The notes: generated by a model not told the origin, from the letters alone. DNA of 39,096 bases from an uncultured Sphingobium sp. (GCA_913773715.1 CAJYHD010000145.1:1-39096), one strand, 5' to 3'. Numbered from the stretch's first letter, positions 1-7,818 are shown. Program-made: numbers and translations.

Positions 1-135
1 CGCGAAGCGGCCGCCGAGGAAGCGCGTCTGGCCGAGGAAGCCAAGCAGAAGATGCGCAAGGTACCGACCGAGGCAGAGATGAAGGCAGCGCGCGACGCCC
101 GCTACGCCGCGCGCAAGGCCCGCCTGAAGCGCTGA
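1..135 (+). CDS. C-terminal end of a charged helical protein (DUF6481-like), truncated by the window edge
   Basis: The reading frame is open from base 1 and stops with TGA at 133-135, leaving 44 residues. The peptide is almost entirely Ala, Glu, Lys and Arg and ends in a TEAEMKAARDARYAARKAR stretch. That resembles the tail of the small DUF6481 family common in sphingomonads, which has no known function; the match is from memory and only moderate. The gene lies outside element 1 and is followed at once by a strong hairpin, so it is probably the resident chromosomal neighbour of the tRNA-Glu used for integration. Confidence 0.6.
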   Translation, partial: REAAAEEARLAEEAKQKMRKVPTEAEMKAARDARYAARKARLKR

Positions 136-143
136 ACGAGAGT

Positions 144-165
144 GGCCGCGCCGACGGGCGCGGCC
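144..165 (+). terminator. Hairpin terminator after the first gene
   Basis: GGCCGCGCC and GGCGCGGCC form a perfect 9-bp stem around the loop GACG, eight bases after the stop codon. Only a weak T-rich tail (TGTGTTT) follows. The rest of 166-326 shows no convincing gene. Confidence 0.6.
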
Positions 166-326
166 GCTGTGTTTCGGCGCGTGGATGCGATCGGCCAGCA
201 CCGAACATGACGGTATTTAGCCAACAAGGCCTCACACCAAATAGGTGATGTTCGAGCGTTTTCTTCCCGCTCGTCCCTGCCACGACAATCTGGACAACGC
301 ACATGCACCAATCCGCGTTTACGCAG

Positions 327-344
327 TTGGTGACCCCTACGGGA
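327..344. other. Left attachment site of element 1 (tRNA-Glu 3' end copy)
   Basis: TTGGTGACCCCTACGGGA occurs here and again at 10704-10721. On the minus strand it reads as the end of a tRNA acceptor and T-arm plus CCA, and the second copy continues into the T-arm and anticodon arm of a tRNA-Glu. A tyrosine recombinase starts 117 bases to the right. The arrangement fits an integration that left the displaced tRNA 3' end at the left boundary. Confidence 0.75.
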
Positions 345-460
345 GAAATAGACCAGCTTGTCTAGCAGGTTGATACGGCACTAGACGTTGTGATCCTTCG
401 GTTTTTCGGGATGATGTGTGTGACTCCACTGTGAGTCATTGCTCAACCATCGAAGGATTT

Positions 461-2212
461 ATGACTGCAACGTTCCCCTACATTCGTGACCGTGACGGCG
501 TGTTTCAGTATGAACGCCGTGTGCCCCTTCGCGTCCGTCAGGACCGCGACCTATATGAAGCTCGTTTCCATAGCCGCCCGCTATTCCGCCGCTCCCTGCG
601 CACCAAGCAAAGGCAGGAGGCGATGCTTGCCTACGAAGCGATTGATCGCGAGTTTGAGCGACTGATTGAGCCGTGTCAGGTTGTGCGGATTGAACAAACT
701 CGTTCGACTCCGACCCGGATCGTCACGGATCATGACCTTGCTGCGATTGCGGAGCACTATGCGCAGCTAACTGCCGATCCCTTCGAGACGCTTCACCGTC
801 GCGCAAATGTCGATGCTGCTGCCGCCGCCGACCTAGCACGGCAAGAAAGTGACCTCGAACTCGACGCCGAAGCTATTCGGTCGGCGATACGATCGCGCGA
901 AGCTGACTGCGATGCAATTGTGATGCAGCCTATGGTCGAGGCAGACAATTTGATTGCCGAGCATCAGTTTTTCGCGCCCGAAGGCAGCGAACTGCGTGGA
1001 GCGATCATTGGTGCCGTCAGAAGTGGATTAGAGCAGGGCTACAAGCGAATTTCTGCCCTCGGGCAGGGTGAGGCGCTGCCGATCCTTGGTGCCGCTGTAG
1101 CTCCCCTTAAACCGGCAAATCCGCTGACACTTGCTGATGCAGTAAGTCGCTATCTTGAAGCGCGACGGCCCCCGGTAAAAGCCGTCTCGGAAACGCGACT
1201 CGCGCTTCGCCAATTTGAACAGGTTGTCGGACGAAAGGCCCTTGCGGCTGTTACCCGCGACGACGCGCACCGCTTCATCGAGCATCTGTCGAACCAAAAG
1301 GTCGGCGGCAAGACGGTCGGTAGTATCGTGCGCCACCTGTCCGCGCAAAGCATCGGCAAGAGGGTCCGGCTTCTTGCCCGAGCCGTCAACCACGCGCGGG
1401 ATCGCGGCGTCTTCGAAGGTGAAAATGTGCTCTCCGGTATCAAGGTTAGTGCCTACACAAAACAGACGGACATTGCAGTTATGCCAGCCAAGCGCCGGTT
1501 ACAGGTAAGCGAAATCAACGCGGTCTTGTCTCACCCTTGGTTTACCGGCTGCGCATCTGCCACCGATATTTACAACCCGGGCGACCACCGTCTCGACGGT
1601 GCAGAATATTGGGTGCCAATCGTCGCCCTGTTCACAGGTTGTCGGGCTGGGGAGCTTGGCGGATTAAAGCTCAATGAGGTCGTGCTGGACGGCCCTCACC
1701 CGCATTTCATCATCCGCAACAACGAGTATCGGCGGACGAAGAGCAAGCGGATGAGGTGTGTTCCGATCCTTGATGCCTTAGCGGAACTCGGCTTTGCAAA
1801 TTATGTCGAGCGCATTCGCAACAGTGGGCATGATCGTGTTTTCCCTGATTGGACAGCTCGCAAGCGCAAGGGCGGCGGCGAGAACGATTACCCGGCATGG
1901 TCCAACTCGGGCGTGATCAGGGCGTTTAATCGGCAGGTCATCCCGGCCACGCTCGGCGACAAGCTGCCCCCCGACGTTCGTCGTGAGGTTACGTTTCACT
2001 CTCTACGTGGCGCATTCAAAGCGATGCTTGCAGCTGCGAACAAGGTGCCTCCCATCATCGTCAATGAAATCGTTGGTCACTCCCAAAGCGAGCTTGACGA
2101 ACGATATATCGGCGAGGTCACCATCGAGGAAACCTATCCAGTAGTTCGCTGCTGTAACTACGGCGATTTGAAAATTATAAATGCCGTAAGTAAACCGAGA
2201 CATTATGCATGA
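461..2212 (+). CDS. Tyrosine recombinase / integrase of element 1
   Basis: This is a site-specific DNA recombinase that probably integrates and excises element 1 at the tRNA-Glu. The 583-residue protein begins with a short arm-type region (YIRDRDGVFQYERRVP, DUF6538-like) followed by long helical domains. The catalytic set is visible: Arg395 in TGCRAGEL, His513 and Arg516 in HSLRGAF, His540 in VGHSQS, and the nucleophile Tyr549 in ERYIG. The start at 461 is chosen because GAAGGA lies eight bases upstream; an in-frame ATG at 416 has no such site. The gene sits directly inside the left attachment site and reads into the element, as is usual for tRNA-targeting islands. Its length is above the average for phage integrases but normal for this subgroup. 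Confidence 0.93.
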   Translation: MTATFPYIRDRDGVFQYERRVPLRVRQDRDLYEARFHSRPLFRRSLRTKQRQEAMLAYEAIDREFERLIEPCQVVRIEQTRSTPTRIVTDHDLAAIAEHYAQLTADPFETLHRRANVDAAAAADLARQESDLELDAEAIRSAIRSREADCDAIVMQPMVEADNLIAEHQFFAPEGSELRGAIIGAVRSGLEQGYKRISALGQGEALPILGAAVAPLKPANPLTLADAVSRYLEARRPPVKAVSETRLALRQFEQVVGRKALAAVTRDDAHRFIEHLSNQKVGGKTVGSIVRHLSAQSIGKRVRLLARAVNHARDRGVFEGENVLSGIKVSAYTKQTDIAVMPAKRRLQVSEINAVLSHPWFTGCASATDIYNPGDHRLDGAEYWVPIVALFTGCRAGELGGLKLNEVVLDGPHPHFIIRNNEYRRTKSKRMRCVPILDALAELGFANYVERIRNSGHDRVFPDWTARKRKGGGENDYPAWSNSGVIRAFNRQVIPATLGDKLPPDVRREVTFHSLRGAFKAMLAAANKVPPIIVNEIVGHSQSELDERYIGEVTIEETYPVVRCCNYGDLKIINAVSKPRHYA

Positions 2213-2302
2213 TATTAGATGAATTAGTAGCGGTTTACGTGACGAATGAGGGGGAATATACGTTTTTTGACACCGCCAAGGCGTCTGAAAATAAAGTATA
2301 TA

Positions 2303-2494
2303 ATGGATAAAGAAGAAATGCTTGCAAAGCTTGATTGGGTAAAGCGTGAAATCGCGTCATTTGAGATGTTTAACCCCGACAAGAAAAGTGCGGAGTTTAT
2401 GAAAACAATCCGTCTTTATGTTACGGATATAATAAAAGTGCTAGAAGATGATTTGATTACGAATATAGCTCTAGACCGCATGTTTAAACAATAA
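2303..2494 (+). CDS. Small AT-rich hypothetical protein
   Basis: I do not recognise this 63-residue protein. It is charged and helical (starts MDKEEMLAKLDWVKREIASF) with no signal peptide or membrane segment. Its codon use is clearly AT-richer than the flanking genes, suggesting recent acquisition from another source. An alternative upstream ATG at 2246 would add 19 unlikely-looking residues; neither start has a clear ribosome site. It sits between the integrase and the folded non-coding stretch, and could regulate either, but nothing in the sequence shows this. Confidence 0.5.
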   Translation: MDKEEMLAKLDWVKREIASFEMFNPDKKSAEFMKTIRLYVTDIIKVLEDDLITNIALDRMFKQ

Positions 2495-2515
2495 GCATAC
2501 AAAAGTTAGACAGCA

Positions 2516-2543
2516 TTGTTTGCAATTGGATCTATGATACAAT
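2516..2543 (+). promoter_or_regulatory. Possible promoter upstream of the structured RNA
   Basis: TTGTTT (2516-2521) and TACAAT (2538-2543) are spaced 16 bp apart and resemble sigma-70 boxes. A transcript from here would begin near 2550 and run through the stem-rich region. In AT-rich DNA such a match can arise by chance. Confidence 0.35.
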
Positions 2544-2627
2544 AAGCAATATTGGCTCTGACCAGCCACGACCATACCCCACATTTGTATTTAGCGGTGA
2601 TACCGGGACTCTAGACCGGCACTATGA

Positions 2628-3015
2628 GCGCGTGGGGCGCGCAGGGAACATCGGGCAACAGTGTCCGGTCGTCGCCCGAAGTCCGCCTGTGGCGTGCGAC
2701 TTCAAATGGACACGTTAAAAGATGGGAGCGCTGCCTTGATGCAACTCCCTGCCCCGGCGGAGTAGATGGTTTGAGCGATGCTGGGGTGCGCCCTTCATGG
2801 GTAACCGAGTGTCACCGGAAGGTGACGGATAAGGAATATGATGGATCGGAAAACGGACTCCGCCGATCTGCTTAGTCAGCTAGCATTCCTCACCACTTCG
2901 ACGGAAACGCCGTATCTCCTGCACTATGCACTGGACTACAAAGATCACTTGTAGCCTCTGCGTGGTGCAGGGGGATATTCTTCTCTGGAAAGGTAAAGGC
3001 CATCCCCTACGGGGA
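2628..3015 (+). ncRNA. Candidate large structured RNA, family unknown
   Basis: About 390 bases with no convincing gene contain a chain of strong stems: 2628-2632/2638-2642; 2651-2656/2674-2679; 2679-2683/2698-2702 with inner 2684-2687/2691-2694; 2724-2728/2745-2749; 2752-2758/2780-2786; 2790-2793/2799-2802; 2811-2816/2821-2826 with a GGAA loop; 2844-2849/2863-2868; 2916-2924/2965-2973 enclosing 2936-2941/2949-2954; and 3003-3007/3011-3015. Three stems need a G-U pair (2756:2782, 2790:2802, 2917:2972), which works only for a plus-strand RNA. The GTGCGCCC...GGGT start at 2786 recalls the 5' end of group II introns, but I see no domain V and no reverse transcriptase. A weak 83-codon frame at 2624 is probably spurious. 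Confidence 0.55.
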
Positions 3016-3352
3016 GCCCGTTGAATTTAAAAGTCACTGAATTTTAACTAATCTACTATTCAAATAAACATAAATAGGCATTACAAATTTTAACATATCT
3101 AAATCAAAACATGAGTATTTGTCGGACTTTAGCTGTCAAGTGCAGTATAATTTCCAGTCTCCTGGAGCAAACTAGGCTTTTAGTGCAAATATCTATAACT
3201 TTATAAACTAATGTGAGCTTCCCGGAAAAAGTTTGGCTCGGCTGTAAAAGCAGCCCTACCAACTATTCCGCATATAGGTAAGACTTCCTACCCTACTATG
3301 TTTGATTAAGATTTCGAGGCCATCAACTGCGACGGATAAGCCGTAGCCAAAG
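3016..3352. other. AT-rich gene-free stretch
   Basis: No coding frame, tRNA or repeat is supported here. The DNA is far richer in A and T than the rest of the window. A short hairpin (GGCTG-TAAAAG-CAGCC, about 3239-3254) lies downstream of the leftward SRAP gene and may help end its transcript. Confidence 0.5.
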
Positions 3353-3904
3353 TCAAAGCGTCCTCGACTGGGCCTGTAACCACTTTTCGTAGTCGCCGTC
3401 ATGCAGGATGACGGGCATCGCCTTCGGATGGATCGCACCGACCAAATGCGTTGAAGGATCGCCTTCGTAGCCCGTCGTGAGAAAGGCATATGCGGCACCG
3501 TCGCTAGTAGGTCGCCATACCCCAGCAAAGGCAAAGATCGGACGGGACGGGACGGAAAACCAATGCGGCTTCTTCTTCCCTGTCGCCGGGTCAGGATCGA
3601 CGCTCCATTCCTGAAAGCTGGTGGCAGGCACAAGGCAACGGCGTTCCGGGTTTGCCAGTGCGGAGCGCCAGAACGGGCTGCTGTGGTTGCGGACATTGAC
3701 GACAGGATTGCGGACGCCTTGGGGTGGAGGAAAGCCCCAGCGCATAGCCTGTAGCTGCCTGTCCGCCGCCGCTCGCGTGACGACAAGGCCCTGACGCCCC
3801 GGCGACACATAATCCTTCTCTAAGGCTGCTCCTAGCGCGTCTGCGGCCCCGAAAGCCGCGGCAATGTCATGGGCGGAGGCTTTGAGATTGTAGAGGTTGC
3901 ACAT
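3353..3904 (-). CDS. SRAP-family protein (YedK/HMCES-type, SOS response-associated peptidase fold)
   Basis: Members of this family crosslink to abasic sites in single-stranded DNA through Cys2 and protect them during replication. The key residues are present: Cys2 (start MCNLYNL), Asn70 in the VNVRN segment, Glu99 in SFQEW, and His139 in AIHPKAMPVIL. The protein is 183 residues, shorter than the usual 210-230, and ends abruptly soon after the His motif, so the C-terminal tail is missing; the core looks intact. It diverges from the small gene at 3952. In a mobile element it may protect single-stranded intermediates, or act when the host SOS response is induced; that is inference. Confidence 0.92.
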   Translation of the reverse strand: MCNLYNLKASAHDIAAAFGAADALGAALEKDYVSPGRQGLVVTRAAADRQLQAMRWGFPPPQGVRNPVVNVRNHSSPFWRSALANPERRCLVPATSFQEWSVDPDPATGKKKPHWFSVPSRPIFAFAGVWRPTSDGAAYAFLTTGYEGDPSTHLVGAIHPKAMPVILHDGDYEKWLQAQSRTL

Positions 3905-3951
3905 TGCGTTAAGCTGGCATGGTCAAACGCGCCGCACGACGGGAACAGCAA

Positions 3952-4158
3952 ATGAGCGAGCCTGATCGCCACTACTTCTGCTTTAGGCAGACCCATCCCC
4001 GTCCAGCTGGGCGTTGGGTATGTAAAGGGCCATATAAGAGTTACGACGAAGCTATCTTCGAACGAGAGAAGGCCAAGGCTTGGGACGCAGAAGTGGGAAC
4101 GCCTTTCGTTGCTAGCGACAATATGGAGGCACAGGCCCGTTGCGACGAATGGTATTAA
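3952..4158 (+). CDS. Small hypothetical protein
   Basis: This 68-residue soluble protein is unrecognised. It starts MSEPDRHYFCFRQTHPRPAG and has a central YKSYDEAIFEREKA segment, reminiscent of small sphingomonad proteins with a YxSYxEA pattern. The ATG at 3952 has GGGA ten bases upstream and is preferred to the ATG at 3919. It is divergent from the SRAP gene, with overlapping control regions. Confidence 0.55.
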   Translation: MSEPDRHYFCFRQTHPRPAGRWVCKGPYKSYDEAIFEREKAKAWDAEVGTPFVASDNMEAQARCDEWY

Positions 4159-4189
4159 ACAACTACTTTATGGCCGATCACACGAAGCG

Positions 4190-4522
4190 CTACGACCGAT
4201 AACGCGCAACCAGCCGCTTCCATGTTGATTCATCGGGAAAGGGCGGCTGGTCATCGTCGGCACGATCCCGCGTAATCTGCCAGTCTACAATACCCCTGCG
4301 GCCCGTTTTAGGGCAGCTAGAGCAGCGAAACCGCCTTGCGGCATCCGGTAGCCCGTCATCCCATCCCCGCCGCTGGAAAAGCCACCACAGGGCTACCGCG
4401 TCAAAGCGGCGGATGCGCTGGCACTGCTTGCATGTGACAGTGATCGTCCCACGATGCAGGGCGCAGTGTTCGAGATTGCGCAGCTTGCGGTTGATATGAT
4501 CATAGGCAGCATCCTCTGCCAT
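4190..4522 (-). CDS. Zinc-ribbon-like hypothetical protein
   Basis: The 110-residue protein has two Cys pairs, CKQC near residue 31 and CSSC near residue 67, separated by a WWLFQRRGWDDGLP segment. This is a treble-clef or zinc-ribbon arrangement seen in many small sphingomonad proteins, with an ordinary function of nucleic-acid binding being possible but unproven. It follows the 4732-4529 gene by six bases in the same direction, so the two are probably cotranscribed. Confidence 0.7.
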   Translation of the reverse strand: MAEDAAYDHINRKLRNLEHCALHRGTITVTCKQCQRIRRFDAVALWWLFQRRGWDDGLPDAARRFRCSSCPKTGRRGIVDWQITRDRADDDQPPFPDESTWKRLVARYRS

Positions 4523-4528
4523 CGGGCA

Positions 4529-4732
4529 TCACAGGACAACGGACAGGAGCAATTGCACCTCGTCGTCTGACAGCACGGCCTTGGCCCTCTGTGCGGCTCC
4601 TACGGCCTGTCTGTAGTGGATCGTGCCGTATCGTTCGGCATCCTCAAACGGCAGCGGCGACCAATCGTCAGAGGGGTAAACCTCTTCGTAAATTGCCTTA
4701 GCGGCGGCGCGTAGCAGCGTGTCGTGGTGCAT
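4529..4732 (-). CDS. Small hypothetical protein, first gene of a two-gene unit
   Basis: The 67-residue protein starts MHHDTLLRAAAKAIYEEVYP and contains an HYRQAVGAAQRAKAVLSDDE helix. The family is unrecognised. The start at 4732 is preferred because GGAG lies eight bases before it; a longer frame back to 4840 looks non-coding and overlaps the divergent gene. It precedes the zinc-ribbon gene. Confidence 0.6.
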   Translation of the reverse strand: MHHDTLLRAAAKAIYEEVYPSDDWSPLPFEDAERYGTIHYRQAVGAAQRAKAVLSDDEVQLLLSVVL

Positions 4733-4857
4733 CGATCCAACTCCTGTCCCTCGCATCAGGCATATGGAACAAAGGAGGAACGATTCGCAAGCTGCGTTGA
4801 TCCCGGATGGAAACGCGATACGCTGCCGTCGCCGACTCATTCGGCCCGGAGGATGCG

Positions 4858-5049
4858 GTGGTTCGTAATCTGATGTTCGCTGCGGCAGCCCTGACGATGG
4901 TAGCTACGCCCGCGCTTGCTGCCCCCTGTCGGGATGCAAAGGGCAAGTTTGTTAAATGCCCGGACAAGGCACCTGCGAAGCCGACGCGCTGCAAAGACGC
5001 CAAGGGCAAGATCGCCAAGTGTGGGACCGCTGGCGCGAAACCGGCCTGA
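4858..5049 (+). CDS. Secreted Cys-rich peptide with two CxDAKGKxxKC units
   Basis: A GTG start at 4858 with GGAGG five bases upstream gives 63 residues: a signal peptide ending in ALAAP, then two repeats, CRDAKGKFVKC and CRC-like CKDAKGKIAKC, joined by a Pro/Lys linker. The four Cys could make disulfides in the periplasm or bind metal; no function is known to me. A paralogue of exactly the same length lies at 37543-37734 and shares both repeats nearly residue for residue. It is followed two bases later by a tiny membrane protein gene. Confidence 0.75.
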   Translation: MVRNLMFAAAALTMVATPALAAPCRDAKGKFVKCPDKAPAKPTRCKDAKGKIAKCGTAGAKPA

Positions 5050-5051
5050 CG

Positions 5052-5183
5052 ATGTTTAGGATCATCGCCACCTTCATGAACGCGATGACGATCGCAACGA
5101 TGGTGGCGGTGTTCATCTATGAGTGTGGCACGGTCTATCGCTGGCTACGCCGCAAGTTCCGCGGAACGAGATCGCCCCGATGA
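5052..5183 (+). CDS. Tiny single-span membrane protein
   Basis: The 43-residue product (MFRIIATFMNAMTIATMVAV...) has one membrane helix and an Arg/Lys-rich tail (WLRRKFRGTR), predicting a cytoplasmic C-terminus. It starts two bases after the stop of the Cys-rich peptide and is probably translated with it. No family is recognised. Confidence 0.5.
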   Translation: MFRIIATFMNAMTIATMVAVFIYECGTVYRWLRRKFRGTRSPR

Positions 5184-5191
5184 ATTATCGA

Positions 5192-5695
5192 TCAGTTTCC
5201 GAGTAATGCTTTAGATTTTGCTATCATAGATGCGGTCTCTCGCTCTACGTATTCTAATACACGTTGATTGATAGAAAGCTTCTGTGCCTTTTGATCGTCG
5301 CTCATCGACGTTCTCTTGCGCCAGTATCGAAGATAGTCCTGTCTTTCGGCAAAAGTTATAACATTCCGGTCTTCAAACAATTCGAGGGCTTTAGGATTGA
5401 GCGATTTATTTATATCCCACTTAAGACGACGTATAACGGCAAAAATCCTGTTAGACATAATGCGTAGGAATTTTTGAACGCATACGTTGCCAACTTCTGT
5501 TGTGTTAGCATTTTTGCCGTTTTTTATGACGCAAATCTGATGAATAGGTGAGTGCTCGCATTCGCAAGCCCTGTCTGATGGGTCTTCATAAACCATATGA
5601 AGTTGCCATTCAGCTTTTGCAGTGTCCCAATCGCTAGACTCGCTTAGGCCGAGAATTGCTGCTTTGAATTTTTCGAAATTATAGCCTTCGGCCAT
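5192..5695 (-). CDS. Hypothetical protein with a Cys/His metal-site motif
   Basis: The 167-residue protein contains CECEHSPIHQICVIKN followed by NTTEVGNVCVQKF near residues 43-80. This C-C-H-C plus VGxxC pattern occurs in many phage and plasmid proteins of unknown role and probably binds zinc. The C-terminal half is helical and basic. It is transcribed alone and leftward; the DNA is slightly AT-rich compared with its neighbours. I cannot assign a reaction. Confidence 0.65.
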   Translation of the reverse strand: MAEGYNFEKFKAAILGLSESSDWDTAKAEWQLHMVYEDPSDRACECEHSPIHQICVIKNGKNANTTEVGNVCVQKFLRIMSNRIFAVIRRLKWDINKSLNPKALELFEDRNVITFAERQDYLRYWRKRTSMSDDQKAQKLSINQRVLEYVERETASMIAKSKALLGN

Positions 5696-5847
5696 CGCTT
5701 ATCTTCCTATCCCGGATGATGAAGCGAATATGAAAAAAGAAAATCATCACGTCAACGGTGACACATTCGCACCGGTTTGGAGGCAATAAAGAGCCATTTT
5801 GAATAGGATATGCGTTGACGGTGCTAGCTCACCGGTCGAGCTAACTG

Positions 5848-6402
5848 CTAGTAGGAGAGTAGAGCAGCCTTCGAACAGATACCGGCAAGCCGTCGCCCAT
5901 CATCCCATTGAGGTTTGTAAACCGCTTCGCCGTGTTGAAGTTGCCAACACGACAGATCGCCGCGTTCACTCGACAATATGGCAAGCGTTCGTCCGTAGTG
6001 ATCCTCGCCGACCCGGCTGATATGGATTGTGCCAATCATGGCATCGTCTAGCGAGCGCTTTGAAGCGTAGCCGTCACCGGGCGCGCAATTGCGACCAGTT
6101 CGGCAGTGACCCGGCAATTCGGGTGCATCGATCCCTAACAAGCGGATGCGTTCACCATTACAGCGGATCGTATCGCCGTCCGTGACCGCGCATCCGCTTA
6201 CTGTGTTACTGTAGCCAGGACCCAACGACGGAAAGCCGAGGGAAGGCGTCAAGCCGATGCCAGTGCCAATCGCGGCGGCGGCGGCAAGAACAACCACTGA
6301 AACGCCGATACGCTCAGCGCGGGCATATCGACGCTTACGCCGATACACCTTGCCCTCTTTAATCGGCATGGCGCGAAAGGGTTTGCGAAAGCGCGCGGTC
6401 AT
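5848..6402 (-). CDS. Membrane-anchored or secreted thermonuclease-family (SNase) protein
   Basis: SNase-family enzymes cut DNA and RNA using calcium. The 184-residue protein has a basic N-terminus, one membrane segment or uncleaved signal (about residues 31-50), then the SNase core: TDGDTIRCNG, RIRLLGIDAPE and HYGRTLA, which supply the expected Asp, Arg, Asp/Glu and second Arg. The core therefore looks active, and would face the periplasm. The ATG at 6402 overlaps the stop of the resolvase gene (ATGA), so the two are coupled; an internal ATG at 6369 is possible. A role in degrading incoming or released DNA is plausible but not shown. Related domains occur twice more in this window. Confidence 0.88.
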   Translation of the reverse strand: MTARFRKPFRAMPIKEGKVYRRKRRYARAERIGVSVVVLAAAAAIGTGIGLTPSLGFPSLGPGYSNTVSGCAVTDGDTIRCNGERIRLLGIDAPELPGHCRTGRNCAPGDGYASKRSLDDAMIGTIHISRVGEDHYGRTLAILSSERGDLSCWQLQHGEAVYKPQWDDGRRLAGICSKAALLSY

Positions 6403-6974
6403 GCTGCCGAGCAGTAGCGCTTAACGGTAGCCGTCGAGATACCAAATTGGGTTGCGGTCTTCGCGATGCTGGCACTGTTTTCCCGACGCCATGCAAGGAC
6501 CTCTTCGCGGTCTTTGGCGACCGGTCGGCCAAGACTAACCTTACCCCGATGAGTTTTTCCGGTAAGCGCCAAGGAAGCCTTTGCGGCGGCACGGCCCGCG
6601 TCACATCGTTCCTTGATCCTTGCACGCTCCATATCCGCCATCTGTGCCAGCACAGCGACGACAAGCTCGCCTACGCCGCGACCGATAGGGCCAAGGCCCC
6701 GAACATCGACCGTGACACCCTTGTCTAGCAGTTTGCGAATGACGCTCTGAACGTCGAGGGCATCGCGGCCGAGGCGGTCAATCGCATAGACGCAGATCGT
6801 GTCGCCCTCCCGGACATAAGAGAGCAAGGCTCCGAAGCCGGGACGATCAGCCGCGAGGATCGCGCCCGATACGCCTTCGTCAGAAAACTCTTTGTCGAAG
6901 CCACCGCCCAACGCCTGACGCTGCGCTTCGATCGACTGATCGGCGGTGGACACCCGGTAATATGCAATGCGGCT
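6399..6974 (-). CDS. Serine resolvase / invertase-family recombinase
   Basis: The 191-residue protein has the resolvase catalytic fold: the nucleophile Ser10 in YYRVSTADQS, a YAIDRLGRD segment, the long E-helix (ADMERARIKERCDAG), and a C-terminal helix-turn-helix (IAKTATQFGISTATVKRY). It would bind and recombine paired sites within one molecule. Such enzymes in islands resolve multimers or invert segments. The ATG at 6974 is chosen for its GGAAG site; the ATG at 6998 would add eight residues. A set of TTATGAG half-sites just upstream (6971-7060) is the probable res site and also covers the promoter, implying autoregulation. Confidence 0.92.
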   Translation of the reverse strand, partial: SRIAYYRVSTADQSIEAQRQALGGGFDKEFSDEGVSGAILAADRPGFGALLSYVREGDTICVYAIDRLGRDALDVQSVIRKLLDKGVTVDVRGLGPIGRGVGELVVAVLAQMADMERARIKERCDAGRAAAKASLALTGKTHRGKVSLGRPVAKDREEVLAWRRENSASIAKTATQFGISTATVKRYCSAA

Positions 6975-7060
6975 CATAACGGCTTCCGACTCGCTCATAA
7001 GATATGAAAGTTTATGAGCTAACGGCTCTAATGAGTCAAACCTATCTTATGAGCCATAAG
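6971..7060. promoter_or_regulatory. Probable res site / operator of the resolvase
   Basis: GCTCATAAGATA (6993-7004) and TATCTTATGAGC (7043-7054) form a perfect 12-bp inverted repeat. Further CTCATAA/TTATGAG half-sites lie at about 6972-6978 and 7012-7018, with a related CTCTAATGAG at 7026-7035. Clustered, variously oriented half-sites next to a resolvase start are typical of res sites; the assignment is inferred. Confidence 0.7.
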
Positions 7061-7108
7061 TCGGTTGGTCAGATGGCCCCGCTAAGAAGCTAGAACTTGT
7101 GTGCCATC

Positions 7109-7474
7109 CTACCGGTGCTGGCGAGCCATGAAGGCTCGGCTATCTGCTTCCTGCGCTGCAACTTCATCATCAAGGGCAGCGGCGGCGCCATTACAGATTG
7201 GTTCCCGTCGCTTCACCCCATCTTTGTAGGCTTCCAATATGGCGGGTGATCTATCAGCCGGTGCCCTGCCATTGCCGATCGCGTGCATGACAGCGCCGAC
7301 AACGAACAAGGCGCAACCCGCAACGAGAATCATCATCTGTCGCTGTTGGAGGTCAGCGTTAATCAGACGACCGTATCCAAATGGCGCGGCGCTTACACTT
7401 GGATCGAAGACGAAGAAGGCATAACCAGCAAGGGCGATGCCGCCGATCCATAGGATCATGCCAAGCCGCTTCAC
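7109..7474 (-). CDS. Small inner-membrane protein
   Basis: The 121-residue protein has two membrane helices (about residues 4-24 and 47-68) and a charged soluble tail. No family is recognised. Its ATG overlaps the stop of the upstream gene (ATGA), so it is translationally coupled to the 7815-7471 gene and falls under the same folded leader. Confidence 0.65.
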   Translation of the reverse strand: MKRLGMILWIGGIALAGYAFFVFDPSVSAAPFGYGRLINADLQQRQMMILVAGCALFVVGAVMHAIGNGRAPADRSPAILEAYKDGVKRREPICNGAAAALDDEVAAQEADSRAFMARQHR

Positions 7475-7815
7475 AGGCAGCCTCCAATCGCCTTTGCAAC
7501 CCGGTCGTTATATGCGGCTGTCGCAGTAAAGCTGACCCTCCGGGTTTGCCCGTTGTCCTCGATACGGATTGCATAAGGCTTGCCGGACCAAAGGTCGGTT
7601 ACGCGATCACCGTGCAGGATGCTTGGAAAACCCCAGTCGCTAACAGCGCTGCCGATGCAATGTTCAAGCCCGAGAGCGGTCTTGGCGCTGTCGTAGGTGC
7701 CACGGACAGGACGCTTCAAAAGCTCGGGAAGGCTATCGGCTGCAACGATAGACGCGCCTAAGGCGGCAACAGACGCAAGAATCGAAACAGCGGATCGTAG
7801 AAAAAAAGCTGCCAT
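7471..7815 (-). CDS. Exported hypothetical protein behind a structured leader
   Basis: The 114-residue protein starts MAAFFLRSAVSILASVAALG, an export signal or single membrane anchor, followed by a soluble domain with CIGSAVSDWGFPSILHG and an FTATAAYNDRVAKAI ending. The domain looks like small periplasmic sphingomonad proteins of unknown function. The ATG at 7815 is preceded by GGGAGG, but that site is inside a hairpin (7819-7837), so translation is likely controlled. A longer frame back to 8019 runs through folded leader sequence and is not believed. Confidence 0.65.
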   Translation of the reverse strand: MAAFFLRSAVSILASVAALGASIVAADSLPELLKRPVRGTYDSAKTALGLEHCIGSAVSDWGFPSILHGDRVTDLWSGKPYAIRIEDNGQTRRVSFTATAAYNDRVAKAIGGCL

Positions 7816-7818
7816 GTA

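Noticed and set aside
2624..2875. An 83-codon rightward gene
   Set aside because: It coincides with the stem-rich region, has no ribosome site and no recognisable protein pattern.
3003..3015. A third copy of the attachment core (CCCCTACGGG)
   Set aside because: Only 10 bases match the 18-base repeat, and they are fully explained by a TCCCC-TAC-GGGGA hairpin in the structured region.
3256..3810. A second protein on the same strand overlapping the SRAP gene
   Set aside because: It is Arg/Ser-rich shadow sequence; the SRAP frame carries all conserved motifs.
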